DNA of 64,000 bases, taken from assembly GCA_963725645.1 (NCBI GenBank), contig CAVRZD010000006.1, forward strand, positions 62,001 through 126,000, read 5' to 3'. The stretch's first letter is position 1, and the number at the start of each line of letters is the position of its first letter. The position numbers and the translations under genes were made by a program. The notes under the pieces were generated by a model. That model was not told the origin of the DNA. It worked only from the letters and a program-made list of their open reading frames with translations, and made no database searches. The DNA is from JALYZC01 sp963725645. Lineage in GTDB: Bacteria; Actinomycetota; Thermoleophilia; Solirubrobacterales; Solirubrobacteraceae. This document shows positions 33,120 through 41,025 of the stretch, one piece after another.

Positions 33120-34702
33120 GTCGTGACCGTTCGCACGCGCTCGACCATGTCGTTCTCGTGCTGTTCGAGAACCGGTCGCTCGACAACCTGCTGGGTCACC
33201 TCTATGGCCCTGAGGACGGCAAGACCTTCGAGGGCGTAATCGGCAAGAACCTCAGCAACCCGATCCCCGAGTGGGCCGAGCACGGCGCTGAGCGCAAGAC
33301 GGTGCCCTACACGGTGGCCACCGACATGGATGCCCCGAACCCGGACTCCGGCGAGGAGTACTACCACACCAACACCCAGCTCTATAACGCCCTCGACGAG
33401 CACAACCGCTTCAAGATCGGCGAGGCGGTGACCGCCCCGTGGAACGTGCCGCCGCCCAGGAGCGAGCCGACGATGGACGGGTTCGTCACCGACTACATCA
33501 GCACGTTCACCGCCGAGGTGGGACGCCAGCCCACCTACGAGGAGTACGCGCAGATCATGACCGGCTACACGCCCGAGCAGGTGCCGGTGCTCAACGGGAT
33601 CGCCAGGGCCTTCGGCGTGTTCGACCACTGGTTCAGCGAGGTTCCCTCGCAGACGTTCATGAACCGCTCGTTCTGGACCGCCGGAACCTCATCAGGGTTC
33701 GTGACAAACACGCCGGCGAAGAAGTGGACGACGGAGAACACCGCCGAGACGCTCTTCGACCGCCTGGAGACCCACGGGCGCTCTTGGAAGGTGTACGTGG
33801 CCGAGCCGATGCAGGTCTCGTTCACAGGCTGGATTCACATGCCGCAGCTCAAGGACCGGCTGGCTACGCACTTCGTGCCCTTCTCGGAGTTCGAGCGCGA
33901 CACGGCCAACGGGACGCTGCCGGACTTCAGCCTGATCGAGCCCAACCTGATCGCCGGACACGGCGACTACCACCCGGCGTGCGGGCGCTCTTTCATCGGC
34001 GGCGACGTGGACGTGGCGGTCGATCCGCCGTCGTCGATCGTCGCTGGCGAGAACTTCCTGGCGCGCATCTACAAGGCGATCAAGGCAGCCGACAGCGCCG
34101 AGGGCTCCAACGCCTACAACACGACGTTCTTCATCGGCTGGGACGAGCCCGGTGGCACCTACGACCACGTGCCGCCCGGACCAGCCGCGCCGCCGGACTC
34201 AGGCGCCCCCAAGGGGCAGTGCGACTTCAGCTTCGACCGCTCGGGCTATCGCGTGCCAGCGGTCATCGTCTCCCCGTGGGTCGACGAGGGCATCGTGATC
34301 AACGAGGAGCACCGACACACCTCGCTACTCGCCACACTTCGCAAGGTCTGGGACCTCGGCGATCCCTTCACCGACCGCGACGCAGCCGCCCGCTCCTTCG
34401 AGCATGTGCTCTCCCGAGAAATCCCGAGAGACCCGGCCACCTGGCCGGAGATGCACCCACCGCCCCTACCCGACTGGCAACTGACCAAGGTCGCGTACGG
34501 CGAGGCGATCAGCACCCTGGGCAAGGCCGTCGGCCCCGGCTTCATTGAGCATGCGCGGCAGTCCGGGCGTCCGATACCCGCCGAGCTGACCGACCCCGAT
34601 CACCCGCCCACCCCGGAGCAGCTCGTCGACTTCGTCAGGAGCATCGCCGCGGCCTACTTCCCCGGCCTCGTCCCCGAGGACCCCGGCGAGCCGTCCACCT
34701 AA
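33116..34702 (+). CDS. Phosphoesterase family protein (phospholipase C/AcpA type)
   Basis: 528 residues. LDHVVLVLFENRSLDNLLGH is the N-terminal metal/nucleophile block of the family. Later VFDHWFSEVPSQTFMNRSFW, LPDFSLIEPNL, YHPA and GWDEPGGTYDHVPPGPAA are all expected. It hydrolyses phospholipids or phosphate esters. It lacks a Sec or Tat signal although relatives are exported; since it is coupled to a lipoprotein gene, it may act inside or be exported with a partner. Start overlaps the lipoprotein stop by 4 bp. Confidence 0.85.
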   Translation: MSRDRSHALDHVVLVLFENRSLDNLLGHLYGPEDGKTFEGVIGKNLSNPIPEWAEHGAERKTVPYTVATDMDAPNPDSGEEYYHTNTQLYNALDEHNRFKIGEAVTAPWNVPPPRSEPTMDGFVTDYISTFTAEVGRQPTYEEYAQIMTGYTPEQVPVLNGIARAFGVFDHWFSEVPSQTFMNRSFWTAGTSSGFVTNTPAKKWTTENTAETLFDRLETHGRSWKVYVAEPMQVSFTGWIHMPQLKDRLATHFVPFSEFERDTANGTLPDFSLIEPNLIAGHGDYHPACGRSFIGGDVDVAVDPPSSIVAGENFLARIYKAIKAADSAEGSNAYNTTFFIGWDEPGGTYDHVPPGPAAPPDSGAPKGQCDFSFDRSGYRVPAVIVSPWVDEGIVINEEHRHTSLLATLRKVWDLGDPFTDRDAAARSFEHVLSREIPRDPATWPEMHPPPLPDWQLTKVAYGEAISTLGKAVGPGFIEHARQSGRPIPAELTDPDHPPTPEQLVDFVRSIAAAYFPGLVPEDPGEPST

Positions 34703-34819
34703 ACGACGACGGGACACGGTCCGCCTCAACCTCGGGCAGCCGACCATCTGTGCACCATCTCCGGCCTGACGAAGTGGCGGATGGCCTCCAAAACGGCGGG
34801 CGACCGCTCGGGACGACGA

Positions 34820-34853
34820 GCGAGCGTCTCGTCGGGATGATGGAGACGCTCGC
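34820..34853. terminator. Hairpin downstream of the phosphoesterase gene
   Basis: GCGAGCGTCTC and GAGACGCTCGC, perfect 11-bp arms with a 12-nt loop, about 120 bp after the stop and upstream of the IS110 remnant. Probable terminator. Confidence 0.45.
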
Positions 34854-34916
34854 ATCGGACTGCCATGAAGGAGGGCCTCCTCTGGTGACACGCTCGGCTG
34901 TTCACCGACAAACGAG

Positions 34917-36068
34917 CACCGAGGAGGCCCGTCTAGACATGTTGCACGCTGGCTTGGATCTGAGCCGCAGGAAGCTCGACGTCTGTCTGCTCTCTGAGGC
35001 GGGAGAGCACTTGGATCAGCTGGTCTCGCCGCCTGATGCCGACGCGTTGAGGGGCCTCGCGCGGCGGATCGAGGAGACTCATCGGGAGCCCGTGTGCGCG
35101 GTGGTCGAGTCGATGACCGGAGCTCGACTTCGTCCACGACACGCTCGAGCAGGAAGGCTGGAACGTCGAGATCGCCGACGCCCAGAAGGTCAAGGGCCTC
35201 GCTCCGCTGGCCTGCAAGACCGACAAGATCGACTCCGAGGTCCTTGCCGTGCTCTCGCACCGGGACCTGGTGCCGGCGATCTGGTTGCCGGACCCGCGGG
35301 TCCGAGAGGAGCGCGAGCTGGCCCGTTTCCGGTTGCACCTGGTCAGGCACAAGTCGGCGCTGAAATGCCGGATCCACTCGACGTTGATCAACCTTCGGCA
35401 AGCCCTGCCCGGTCACTGACCTGTTCGGGGTCGAAGGCAGGCGGCTGCTTGCACGTCTGCAGGTGCCCGAGCCCTGGCAGGGCAATGTCACCGCGAGCGT
35501 CGAGCTGATCGACGACCTCGAGCGCCAGATCGCCGAGATCAACCGCCGCCTCAAGGAGGGCCACGCCGGCCACCCCTACATTCCGCTGCTGATGAGCGCA
35601 CCGGGGATCGGCTGGGTGCTGGCCTTCACGATCGCCGGCGAGATCGGCGAGATCGAGCGGTTTGCCTCACCGCAGAAGCTCACCGGCTACACGGGTCTGT
35701 GCCCCCGCGTCAACCAGTCAGGAGACAAGGATCGCCGCGGGCCGCTGACCAAGCACGGCCCCACCTACCTGCGCTGGGCGATGCTCGAAGCGACCATGCA
35801 CGCCCTCAAACACCCGGCCTACTCGCGAGCGCTACCAACGCAACAAGCGCCGGCTGGGAAAGCAACGCGGCGCCAAGGTCGCCCAGATCGACATCGCCCG
35901 CCGGCTCACCCACGCGATCTGGCACATGCTTTCTCGCAAACAGAAGTTCGCTCCGCGAGGCGCCGCTTTTCGTCTGGCGGCCTGACCGCCCCTTTTCGGA
36001 CTTGCGCCCGAGAGCGAAGCATCCAATCTCGCCTGATCCTCCCGCCGAGGAGGCCATAGAGACATGAG
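34917..36068. mobile_element. Degraded IS110-family element
   Basis: The transposase remnant is flanked by similar sequences at both ends: CCGAGGAGGCC with GACATG following (34919-34941 and 36046-36065). IS110 elements lack terminal inverted repeats and often insert beside short repeats, so this may mark the ends. Exact boundaries are uncertain. Confidence 0.5.
34939..35983 (+). pseudogene. IS110-family transposase, frameshifted
   Basis: MLHAGLDLSRRKLDVCLLSE is the DEDD N-terminus of IS110 transposases; LMSAPGIGWVLAFTIAGEIG with FASPQKLTGYTGLCP is the C-terminal Transposase_20 domain. At least three frameshifts break it: near 35120 (after VESMTGA), near 35400 (before FGKPCPVTDLFGV) and near 35825 (after HPAYS, the true frame continuing RERYQRNKRRLGK to a stop near 35983). 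It cannot make a full transposase. Confidence 0.85.
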
Positions 36069-36180
36069 CAGCGCTCCACACCCCCAACCGCGAGAGGACC
36101 CCAACCACGAACTACAGACCGCCACTTGACAGCCAGCCCTCCTTCATAGAGACGAGAAGCGGTAGCGCGCTGCACCGGAA

Positions 36181-36250
36181 CGCTCACGTCGGCACCGGGA
36201 CGCGCAGCGGCGGGATCGGAACCGCCGAGACAAAGTGGGTCGTAGAGGAA
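36181..36250 (+). repeat. R-block copy d (terminal type)
   Basis: Copy lacking the first few bases and not preceded by an NTF2 gene; followed by CGTCTTACGTCAAGTTG, the tail shared with copies c and o. Confidence 0.75.
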
Positions 36251-36349
36251 CGTCTTACGTCAAGTTGTACCCCGCGAGGAGCAGCGGCGCGGGCTCGAGG
36301 ACGACGCTCCAACCGAAGACCTGACCCGCTGGCTTAGGATGCTCCTCGA

Positions 36350-36844
36350 ATGAACCAGGTTGTCGAATCGCGAGCCGGCGCGCCAAACTCGGATACCGCG
36401 GGCATCCGCGTTCCCCCGCCCGTCTATTACATCGCCGCGTTTCTCGTCGGGGTCGCGCTCGAGCTCATTTTTCCAACAAGCTGGCCACCCTTCGGCGTCC
36501 GGCTCGCAGTCGCGCTGATCGGCGGCGGGGCCTGGCTCGCGCTCGATGGCGCGGCCACGGTGCTCTTCCGCCGAGCTGGGACGAGCATGGTGCCGATGAA
36601 CACGACCACGGCTCTGGTTACTTCTGGCCCCTACCGCTTGACTCGCAACCCGATGTATGTCGGGATGGCCTGTCTCTATATCGCGCTCGCGTTCGCTTTC
36701 GGAGTCATCTGGGCGCTGGTGTTTCTCCCTGCCGTGATCGTTGTCATCGACAGATTCGTGATCGCCCGCGAGGAGCCATACCTAGAGCGGAAGTTCGGGC
36801 AGGCTTATCGCGACTACAAAGCGCGAGTGCGCCGTTGGCTTTAG
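36350..36844 (+). CDS. Isoprenylcysteine-carboxylmethyltransferase-like membrane protein
   Basis: 164 residues with four membrane helices. LVTSGPYRLTRNPMYVGMAC is the SAM-binding signature of PEMT/ICMT-type methyltransferases, and REEPYLERKFGQAYRDYKAR at the end is the second conserved block. Substrate unknown in bacteria. TAGGAT lies 9 nt before ATG 36350. It follows a terminal-type R-block. Confidence 0.85.
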   Translation: MNQVVESRAGAPNSDTAGIRVPPPVYYIAAFLVGVALELIFPTSWPPFGVRLAVALIGGGAWLALDGAATVLFRRAGTSMVPMNTTTALVTSGPYRLTRNPMYVGMACLYIALAFAFGVIWALVFLPAVIVVIDRFVIAREEPYLERKFGQAYRDYKARVRRWL

Positions 36845-37003
36845 CTTCTGCTCTGCGCGAGAAGCGGTAGCCGCCGTACGGTCAGACAAGAGTGCTCGTT
36901 ACCCATGAAAGCGAGAGTCTCCGCGAGGCGTCTCGGTAGGGACGACAAGCGGCAGCGAATCGCAGCTGGATGTCCGAGGACGCCGGCCGGCGCGCGGCAG
37001 ACC

Positions 37004-37062
37004 AAGGTGAAGCTGTGGCCCCGTGCGGGCCAGTCGGAGATACTGGGCGGGCGATGTCGCAG
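37004..37062 (+). promoter_or_regulatory. Orphan NTF2 cassette promoter block with ATGTCGCAG
   Basis: The full promoter block (GAAGCTGTGG, GGGCCAG, GAGATACTGGGCGGGCG) and the first three codons of a cassette gene are present, but the reading then turns into unrelated sequence. This is the 5' half of a broken cassette; its 3' end is found at 37970-37999. Confidence 0.7.
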
Positions 37063-37100
37063 GGCCAGCGGCATGGACCCAAACGATGGATCGGAGGAGA

Positions 37101-37154
37101 CATGCTGAAGGCGATTCGCTCGCGTCTGACCTATGCGAACGTCGTGGCCACGGG
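37101..37154 (+). pseudogene. 5' fragment of an RLTYANVVAT-type secreted protein gene
   Basis: GGAGGAG then ATG 37101 codes MLKAIRSRLTYANVVATGA and then departs from the family, where a signal helix (ALFLALGG-like) would follow. Only about 17 codons remain. Such N-termini are typical of secreted repeat proteins in Thermoleophilia. The rest was replaced by the reverse-strand RibD-like gene. Confidence 0.55.
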
Positions 37155-37181
37155 GGCAAGCCGCGAAAGGCCACGCAGCGA

Positions 37182-37751
37182 TTACTTGCGGACGCGGAAC
37201 CGGACGATGGTGACGGTGCCCGACCGCGTGGTGCTGACCGGTTCCAGGTCGATCCGGGGGAGGCCCGGGGGCGAGAAGCGGATGCCGTCGCCGAGCAGCA
37301 CCGGCAGTACGTACACCAGGATCTCGTCGACAAGGCCCCGCTGCAGGCACTGGGCGGCCACGTCGGCGCCGAGGATCTCCAGGCTCTTGCCGCGCGCGGC
37401 GCTGCGCGCCGTGGCGACCGCTTCCCCGATGTCACCGGTGAGGTACGTGATGTCCGGATCCGGTGGCTCCGGTGGCCGATGGGTGAGGACGAACACGGGT
37501 CCGGAAAAGGGGTAGTCGACGCTGCCCGGCTTCTTGGCCTCCATCCTGTCGCCGACGTCGGCGGTCCGCCGGCCGACGAGCATGGCGCCGGTGGCCGCCG
37601 CGATCTCGTGGAACTCGTCCGGCCCGACGAAGTCGGCGAGCTGGCGACCAGCGCCCCAGTCCATCACATGGCCGGCAGCGGCGATGAAGCCGTCAAGCGA
37701 CATACACCTGTTCACGACGACCTTGCTGTTTCCGGTGCTCGTATCGTTCAT
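37182..37751 (-). CDS. RibD C-terminal/dihydrofolate-reductase-like protein
   Basis: 189 residues from ATG 37751. VVVNRCMSLDGFIAAAGHVMDW, GAMLVGRRTADVGDR, FVLTHRPPEPPDPDITYLTG and LEILGADVAAQCLQRGLVDEILVYVLPVLLGDGIRF are the standard blocks of YyaP/RibD-type NADPH reductases. The exact substrate is unknown. The gene lies in reverse orientation between the 5' and 3' ends of a broken NTF2 cassette, so it was inserted there. Confidence 0.85.
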   Translation of the reverse strand: MNDTSTGNSKVVVNRCMSLDGFIAAAGHVMDWGAGRQLADFVGPDEFHEIAAATGAMLVGRRTADVGDRMEAKKPGSVDYPFSGPVFVLTHRPPEPPDPDITYLTGDIGEAVATARSAARGKSLEILGADVAAQCLQRGLVDEILVYVLPVLLGDGIRFSPPGLPRIDLEPVSTTRSGTVTIVRFRVRK

Positions 37752-37860
37752 CGCGTTCCTCCGAAGGACCTTGGGAGTTGTCCAGGATGATCGCGAGCCG
37801 CCGGTGCTCGGGGTGCAGCGATTCTCGTTGCCGATCGGCCTGACCTGAACCCGCTCAGCC

Positions 37861-37901
37861 ACCGAATCTCCTCGCGACGCTCGGTCGCGAGGAGATTCGG
37901 T
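37861..37901. repeat. Perfect 18-bp inverted repeat
   Basis: Arms ACCGAATCTCCTCGCGAC and its exact complement around GCTCG. It lies 110 bp upstream of the RibD-like gene and 70 bp before the orphan cassette 3' end. Too perfect to be chance; a terminator for + strand transcripts or an insertion-related structure is possible. Confidence 0.65.
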
Positions 37902-37969
37902 ATCGATATCAACGATTCCTGCCGGCAACAGGGCAAACGTTGCCGGTTACGGCACTAGCTCGCCATCCG

Positions 37970-37999
37970 GCCCTCGAACCCGTGGGGCTGCGGGAATAG
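37970..37999 (+). pseudogene. Orphan NTF2 cassette 3' end
   Basis: Codes ALEPVGLRE-stop, the closing motif of the NTF2 cassettes, with no gene body in front. Matches the orphan 5' end at 37054, so a cassette was split here. Confidence 0.65.
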
Positions 38000-38031
38000 G
38001 CGACGACTCACGTCGGCAAGGGAGGAAGGTG
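38000..38031 (+). repeat. Internally deleted R-block
   Basis: GCGACGACTCACGTCGGCA joins directly to GGAGGAAGGTG, so about 45 bp including the hairpin are missing. The following cassette promoter block is intact. Confidence 0.6.
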
Positions 38032-38069
38032 TGGCGCTGCGCGGGCTAAGCCACGATACTGGGCGTGCC

Positions 38070-38476
38070 ATGTCGCAGGAGAACGTCGAGATCGTGCGTG
38101 CTTTCTTGGCAGCGTTCTCGGACCGGGGCTTGGATGCCCTCGCGGAGTTCGTGGACCCAGACGTCATCAACTGGCGGGCGGTCGAGGGCGCCGTCGATGA
38201 CGCTGGGGAAATGCAGGGACTGGCCGCCGTGCGCGCCTACGTGGCGGACTGGCTCGACACGTTCGAGAACCTCGCCGTCGAGCCAGAGGAACTCATCGAC
38301 GCAGGAAGCGATCACGTTCTGGCGGTCCTTCGCCTGAGAGGCCGCGCGAAAGCGAGCGGCATCGAGACGGAGCTCCAGTACGCCGTGGTTACACCCTGCG
38401 GGACGGAAAGATGGTGCGCGGCAGGGAGTACGAGAGCCGCGACGGGGCCCTCGAAGCCGTGGGGCTGCGGGAGTAG
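38070..38476 (+). pseudogene. SnoaL/NTF2-like gene, one frameshift (member 6)
   Basis: MSQENVEIVRAFLAAFSDRG start with GATACT upstream. The frame is right to ELQYAVV (near 38390); then a one-base loss shifts it. In the other frame the expected YTLRDGKMVRGREYESRDGA and LEAVGLRE-stop follow to 38476. Either a recent inactivation or a sequence error. Confidence 0.75.
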
Positions 38477-38548
38477 GCGACGGCTCACGTCGGCACCGGG
38501 ACGCGCAGCGGCGGGATCGGACTCCGCCAAAGTGGGTCGTAGAGGAAG
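38477..38548 (+). repeat. R-block copy e
   Basis: Hairpin right arm shortened to CTCCGCC but still pairs GGCGG with CCGCC. Directly follows member 6. Confidence 0.75.
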
Positions 38549-38595
38549 GTGAAGCTGTGGCGCTGCGCGGGCCAGCCGGGGATACTGGGCGGGCG

Positions 38596-38994
38596 ATGTC
38601 GCAGGAGAACGTGGAGGCTTCTCGTCGGGTGTGGGATCGGTTCCTGGCCGGTGATATCCCAGGCACGCTCGCCTTCATGGATCCCGAGATCGAGGTCCAC
38701 GACGTTCCGCAAATGCCGGATGCGAGCGTCTACCGCGGCCACGCCGGGTGGCAGGAGCAGATCGCCAAGTTCAACGAGGCGTTCACGGACCTCACCTACG
38801 AGCTGCGTGAGTCCGTCGACTGCGGGGAGAACGTGGTCAGCGTGATCCACGCCAGCGGTATCGCGACCTCCGGCGGCATTCCCGGTGACGTCGCCTACGC
38901 CCAGGTCGAGACCTGGCGAGATGGAACGATCGTGTCCATTCGGTATTTCATGAGCAGGGAGGACGCCCTCGAGGCCGTGCGGCTGCGCGAGTAG
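38596..38994 (+). CDS. SnoaL/NTF2-like protein, cassette member 7
   Basis: 132 residues. MSQENVEASRRVWDRFLAGD, then DPEIEVHDVPQMPDASVYRG and ESVDCGENVVSVIHASGIAT, and EDALEAVRLRE at the end. Intact, with full promoter block (GATACTGGGCGGGCG before ATG) and R-blocks on both sides. Resembles the ester cyclase/SnoaL type by the HDVPQMPDASVYRG segment. Confidence 0.85.
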   Translation: MSQENVEASRRVWDRFLAGDIPGTLAFMDPEIEVHDVPQMPDASVYRGHAGWQEQIAKFNEAFTDLTYELRESVDCGENVVSVIHASGIATSGGIPGDVAYAQVETWRDGTIVSIRYFMSREDALEAVRLRE

Positions 38995-39072
38995 GCGACC
39001 ACTCACGTCGGCACTAGGACCCGCAGCGGCGGGATCGGAACCGCCGAGCCAACAGTGGGTCGTAGAGGAAGG
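38995..39072 (+). repeat. R-block copy f
   Basis: Full copy after member 7. The promoter block that usually follows is missing; a reverse-strand methyltransferase gene follows instead. Confidence 0.8.
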
Positions 39073-39139
39073 TGTAGCGGAGGCGCCCCGTCCGACCGGC
39101 TCGTCGTGGTCGGCCTCCCCGAGTTGTGCGAGGCGGGCG

Positions 39140-40000
39140 CTAGGCGGTTGCCGAGGCGAGCAGCACCACGTTCGAGAAGCTCAGCGGCTTCGAGCCACCC
39201 CCCGCATCCACTGCGGCCTGCGTGATCGCGTCCCAGGCCTCTTCCTGGGCCTCGCCTGCGTGCTGCTCGATCATCGCCCGGATCGGGGCGGAGATCGCCC
39301 TGATGTAGGCGGTGAAGTGCTCCGGGGAGTCGAACTCGAAGGTGACCTCGTCCTGCTCCACGGCGACCTTCGAGAACCCACCTCCTTCGAGCAACCCGCC
39401 GATGGCAGCGGGGGTGGGCCGGGAGAGGGGCCCGGGCGTTCCGGCCGGGGGCGGGGGCACGTCCAGCCGCTTCATCGTCGTCCTCATCGGAATCGAGAGG
39501 AAGGGGACCTGATCGGGCTCGCCCCACGAGCTGATCGCCATCCGCGCGCCCGGCTTGAGGAAGCCTCGGATGCGCCCCGCGGCGGCCTCCGCGTCAGGCT
39601 CGAAGATGATTCCCCAGCGCGAGACAGCGGCGTCGAAGCTCGCGTGCGGAAAATCGAGGCTGGAGGCGTCCGACTCCATGAACTCGACGTTGCCCAAGCC
39701 GGCCGCCGCCGCGCGTTCACGCCCGAACGCGAGCATCTCGGCGGAGATGTCCGTGGCCACAACGCGGCCCTCCGGGCCGGCCTTACGCGCGGCGGTGAGC
39801 GCCGGCTCGCCATAGCCGGCGGCGACGTCCAGGACCCGGCTTCCCGACTGCACGTTAGCGAGCTCCACCAGTCGCTCGCTGATGTGCCCGTCTGCGCTGT
39901 CATTGAACTCGCTCCACTCCTTCCATCCCACCGCAGCAGAGTCCCAGTGCTTGTGCTGCGCCTCGCGGAAGTCGACCGGGTCGATCGCCTTGGATTCCAT
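39140..40000 (-). CDS. Class I SAM-dependent methyltransferase (UbiE-like)
   Basis: 286 residues. RVLDVAAGYGEPALTAARKA is motif I, RVVATDISAEMLAFGRERA motif II, and AAVSRWGIIFEPDAEAAAGR the post-motif loop. Related in layout to the methyltransferase at 58023. Substrate unknown. It lies alone between R-block copies f and g, in reverse orientation to all NTF2 cassettes, as if captured by the repeats. Confidence 0.85.
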   Translation of the reverse strand: MESKAIDPVDFREAQHKHWDSAAVGWKEWSEFNDSADGHISERLVELANVQSGSRVLDVAAGYGEPALTAARKAGPEGRVVATDISAEMLAFGRERAAAAGLGNVEFMESDASSLDFPHASFDAAVSRWGIIFEPDAEAAAGRIRGFLKPGARMAISSWGEPDQVPFLSIPMRTTMKRLDVPPPPAGTPGPLSRPTPAAIGGLLEGGGFSKVAVEQDEVTFEFDSPEHFTAYIRAISAPIRAMIEQHAGEAQEEAWDAITQAAVDAGGGSKPLSFSNVVLLASATA

Positions 40001-40050
40001 GCTCGCTGCTCCTTACCACCCCATTGCAGTGCACGGCGACGCTAACCGAT

Positions 40051-40109
40051 CCACCGGACCCGCAGCGGCGGGATCGGAACCGCCGAGCCGAAGTGGGTCG
40101 TAGAGGAAG
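40051..40109 (+). repeat. R-block copy g (5' truncated)
   Basis: Begins at CCACCGGACCCGC, so about 17 bp are missing at the left. Hairpin intact. Confidence 0.75.
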
Positions 40110-40133
40110 GTGAAGGTCCGCCACTCGGCTATG

Positions 40134-40323
40134 CATGGTGGCTGTTGCACAAACCACCCCAAACGCCGGTGCATCGATTGGTCGTGGGACACCACCATGC
40201 ATCGGGCCTTTCGGCACGGCCCACCATGGGAGAGCAGCCTCGTGTGATACCGCGTCCAGCGTCGATTATCCCACCACCGACCGGGCCGGCGAATCTGGGC
40301 GCTTTGTGCAACAGCCTCCATGG
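40134..40323. mobile_element. MITE-like element with 20-bp terminal inverted repeats
   Basis: Left end CATGGTGGCTGTTGCACAAA (40134-40153) and right end at 40303-40322 are inverted repeats with one mismatch, enclosing about 190 bp without a gene. Internally, ATGCATGGTGG at 40131 is repeated inverted at 40192-40202. The GGCTGTTGCACAAA end resembles IS5-group termini, an impression only. It interrupts the promoter block of member 8 just before GATACT. Confidence 0.65.
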
Positions 40324-40357
40324 AAAGCAGCACCTGCCGCGAGATACTGTGCGGGCG

Positions 40358-40753
40358 ATGTCGCAGGAGAACGTCGAGCTCGTCCGTAGCGTCTTCGACG
40401 GTTGGGCGCACGGAGATTTCAACGCTGGGTTGGACCTGCTGGCGCCGGAGTTCGAGTGGCGTCAGCAGCGTGAGGCCGTCGAGCCGGGCTCGCATCGAGG
40501 AGCTGACATCGGGCGCGCACTGAGCAGCATTTTCGAGATCTACGAGAACTTCCGTATCGAGGCCGATAGGTACATCGACGCGGGCAATAGGGTCGTCGTG
40601 TTCGGGCGCACCCGCGGCACGGCCAGAGGGAGCGGCGTGGCGGCGGGCCAGAGCTTCGCGTTCGTCTGGACCGTAGAGGGCGCCAGGCTCGCGCGCCTCG
40701 AGGTGTACGCCGATCGGGACGAGGCCCTCGAAGCCGTGGGGCTGCGGGAGTAG
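40358..40753 (+). CDS. SnoaL/NTF2-like protein, cassette member 8 (twin of member 4)
   Basis: 131 residues, nearly identical to 14156-14551. The DNA match covers the whole gene, its 5' codons and the first part of the following R-block (both start GCGCCC). Upstream, only GAGATACTGTGCGGGCG remains of the promoter block because a MITE-like element sits in front, so its expression may differ from its twin. Confidence 0.85.
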   Translation: MSQENVELVRSVFDGWAHGDFNAGLDLLAPEFEWRQQREAVEPGSHRGADIGRALSSIFEIYENFRIEADRYIDAGNRVVVFGRTRGTARGSGVAAGQSFAFVWTVEGARLARLEVYADRDEALEAVGLRE

Positions 40754-40829
40754 GCGCCCGCTCACGTCGGCACCGGGACCCGCAGCGGCGGGATCGGAAC
40801 CGCCGAGCCAAAGTGGGACTTAGAGGAAG
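40754..40829 (+). repeat. R-block copy h
   Basis: Starts GCGCCC like copy c, but has the common hairpin CGGCGG/CCGCCG, so the member 4/8 duplication ends within the R-block or it was recombined. Confidence 0.8.
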
Positions 40830-41025
40830 CTGAAGGTCCGTCCGAAGCGTGGTCGTCGAGCAGGGAGAGTGGGGCGCTCCACGTCCGCGGGGGTGCGCCC
40901 GCGCGACGGGCACCCCGCTGCGCGTCGTCTGAAGCGCTCACTTCACCCGTTTCGTGTGATGCGGGGCGCTCGACGGTTGTAGTGTCATTCAGGCTGAGAG
41001 AGGTCCGAACCGGAGGAGGCGGGAG

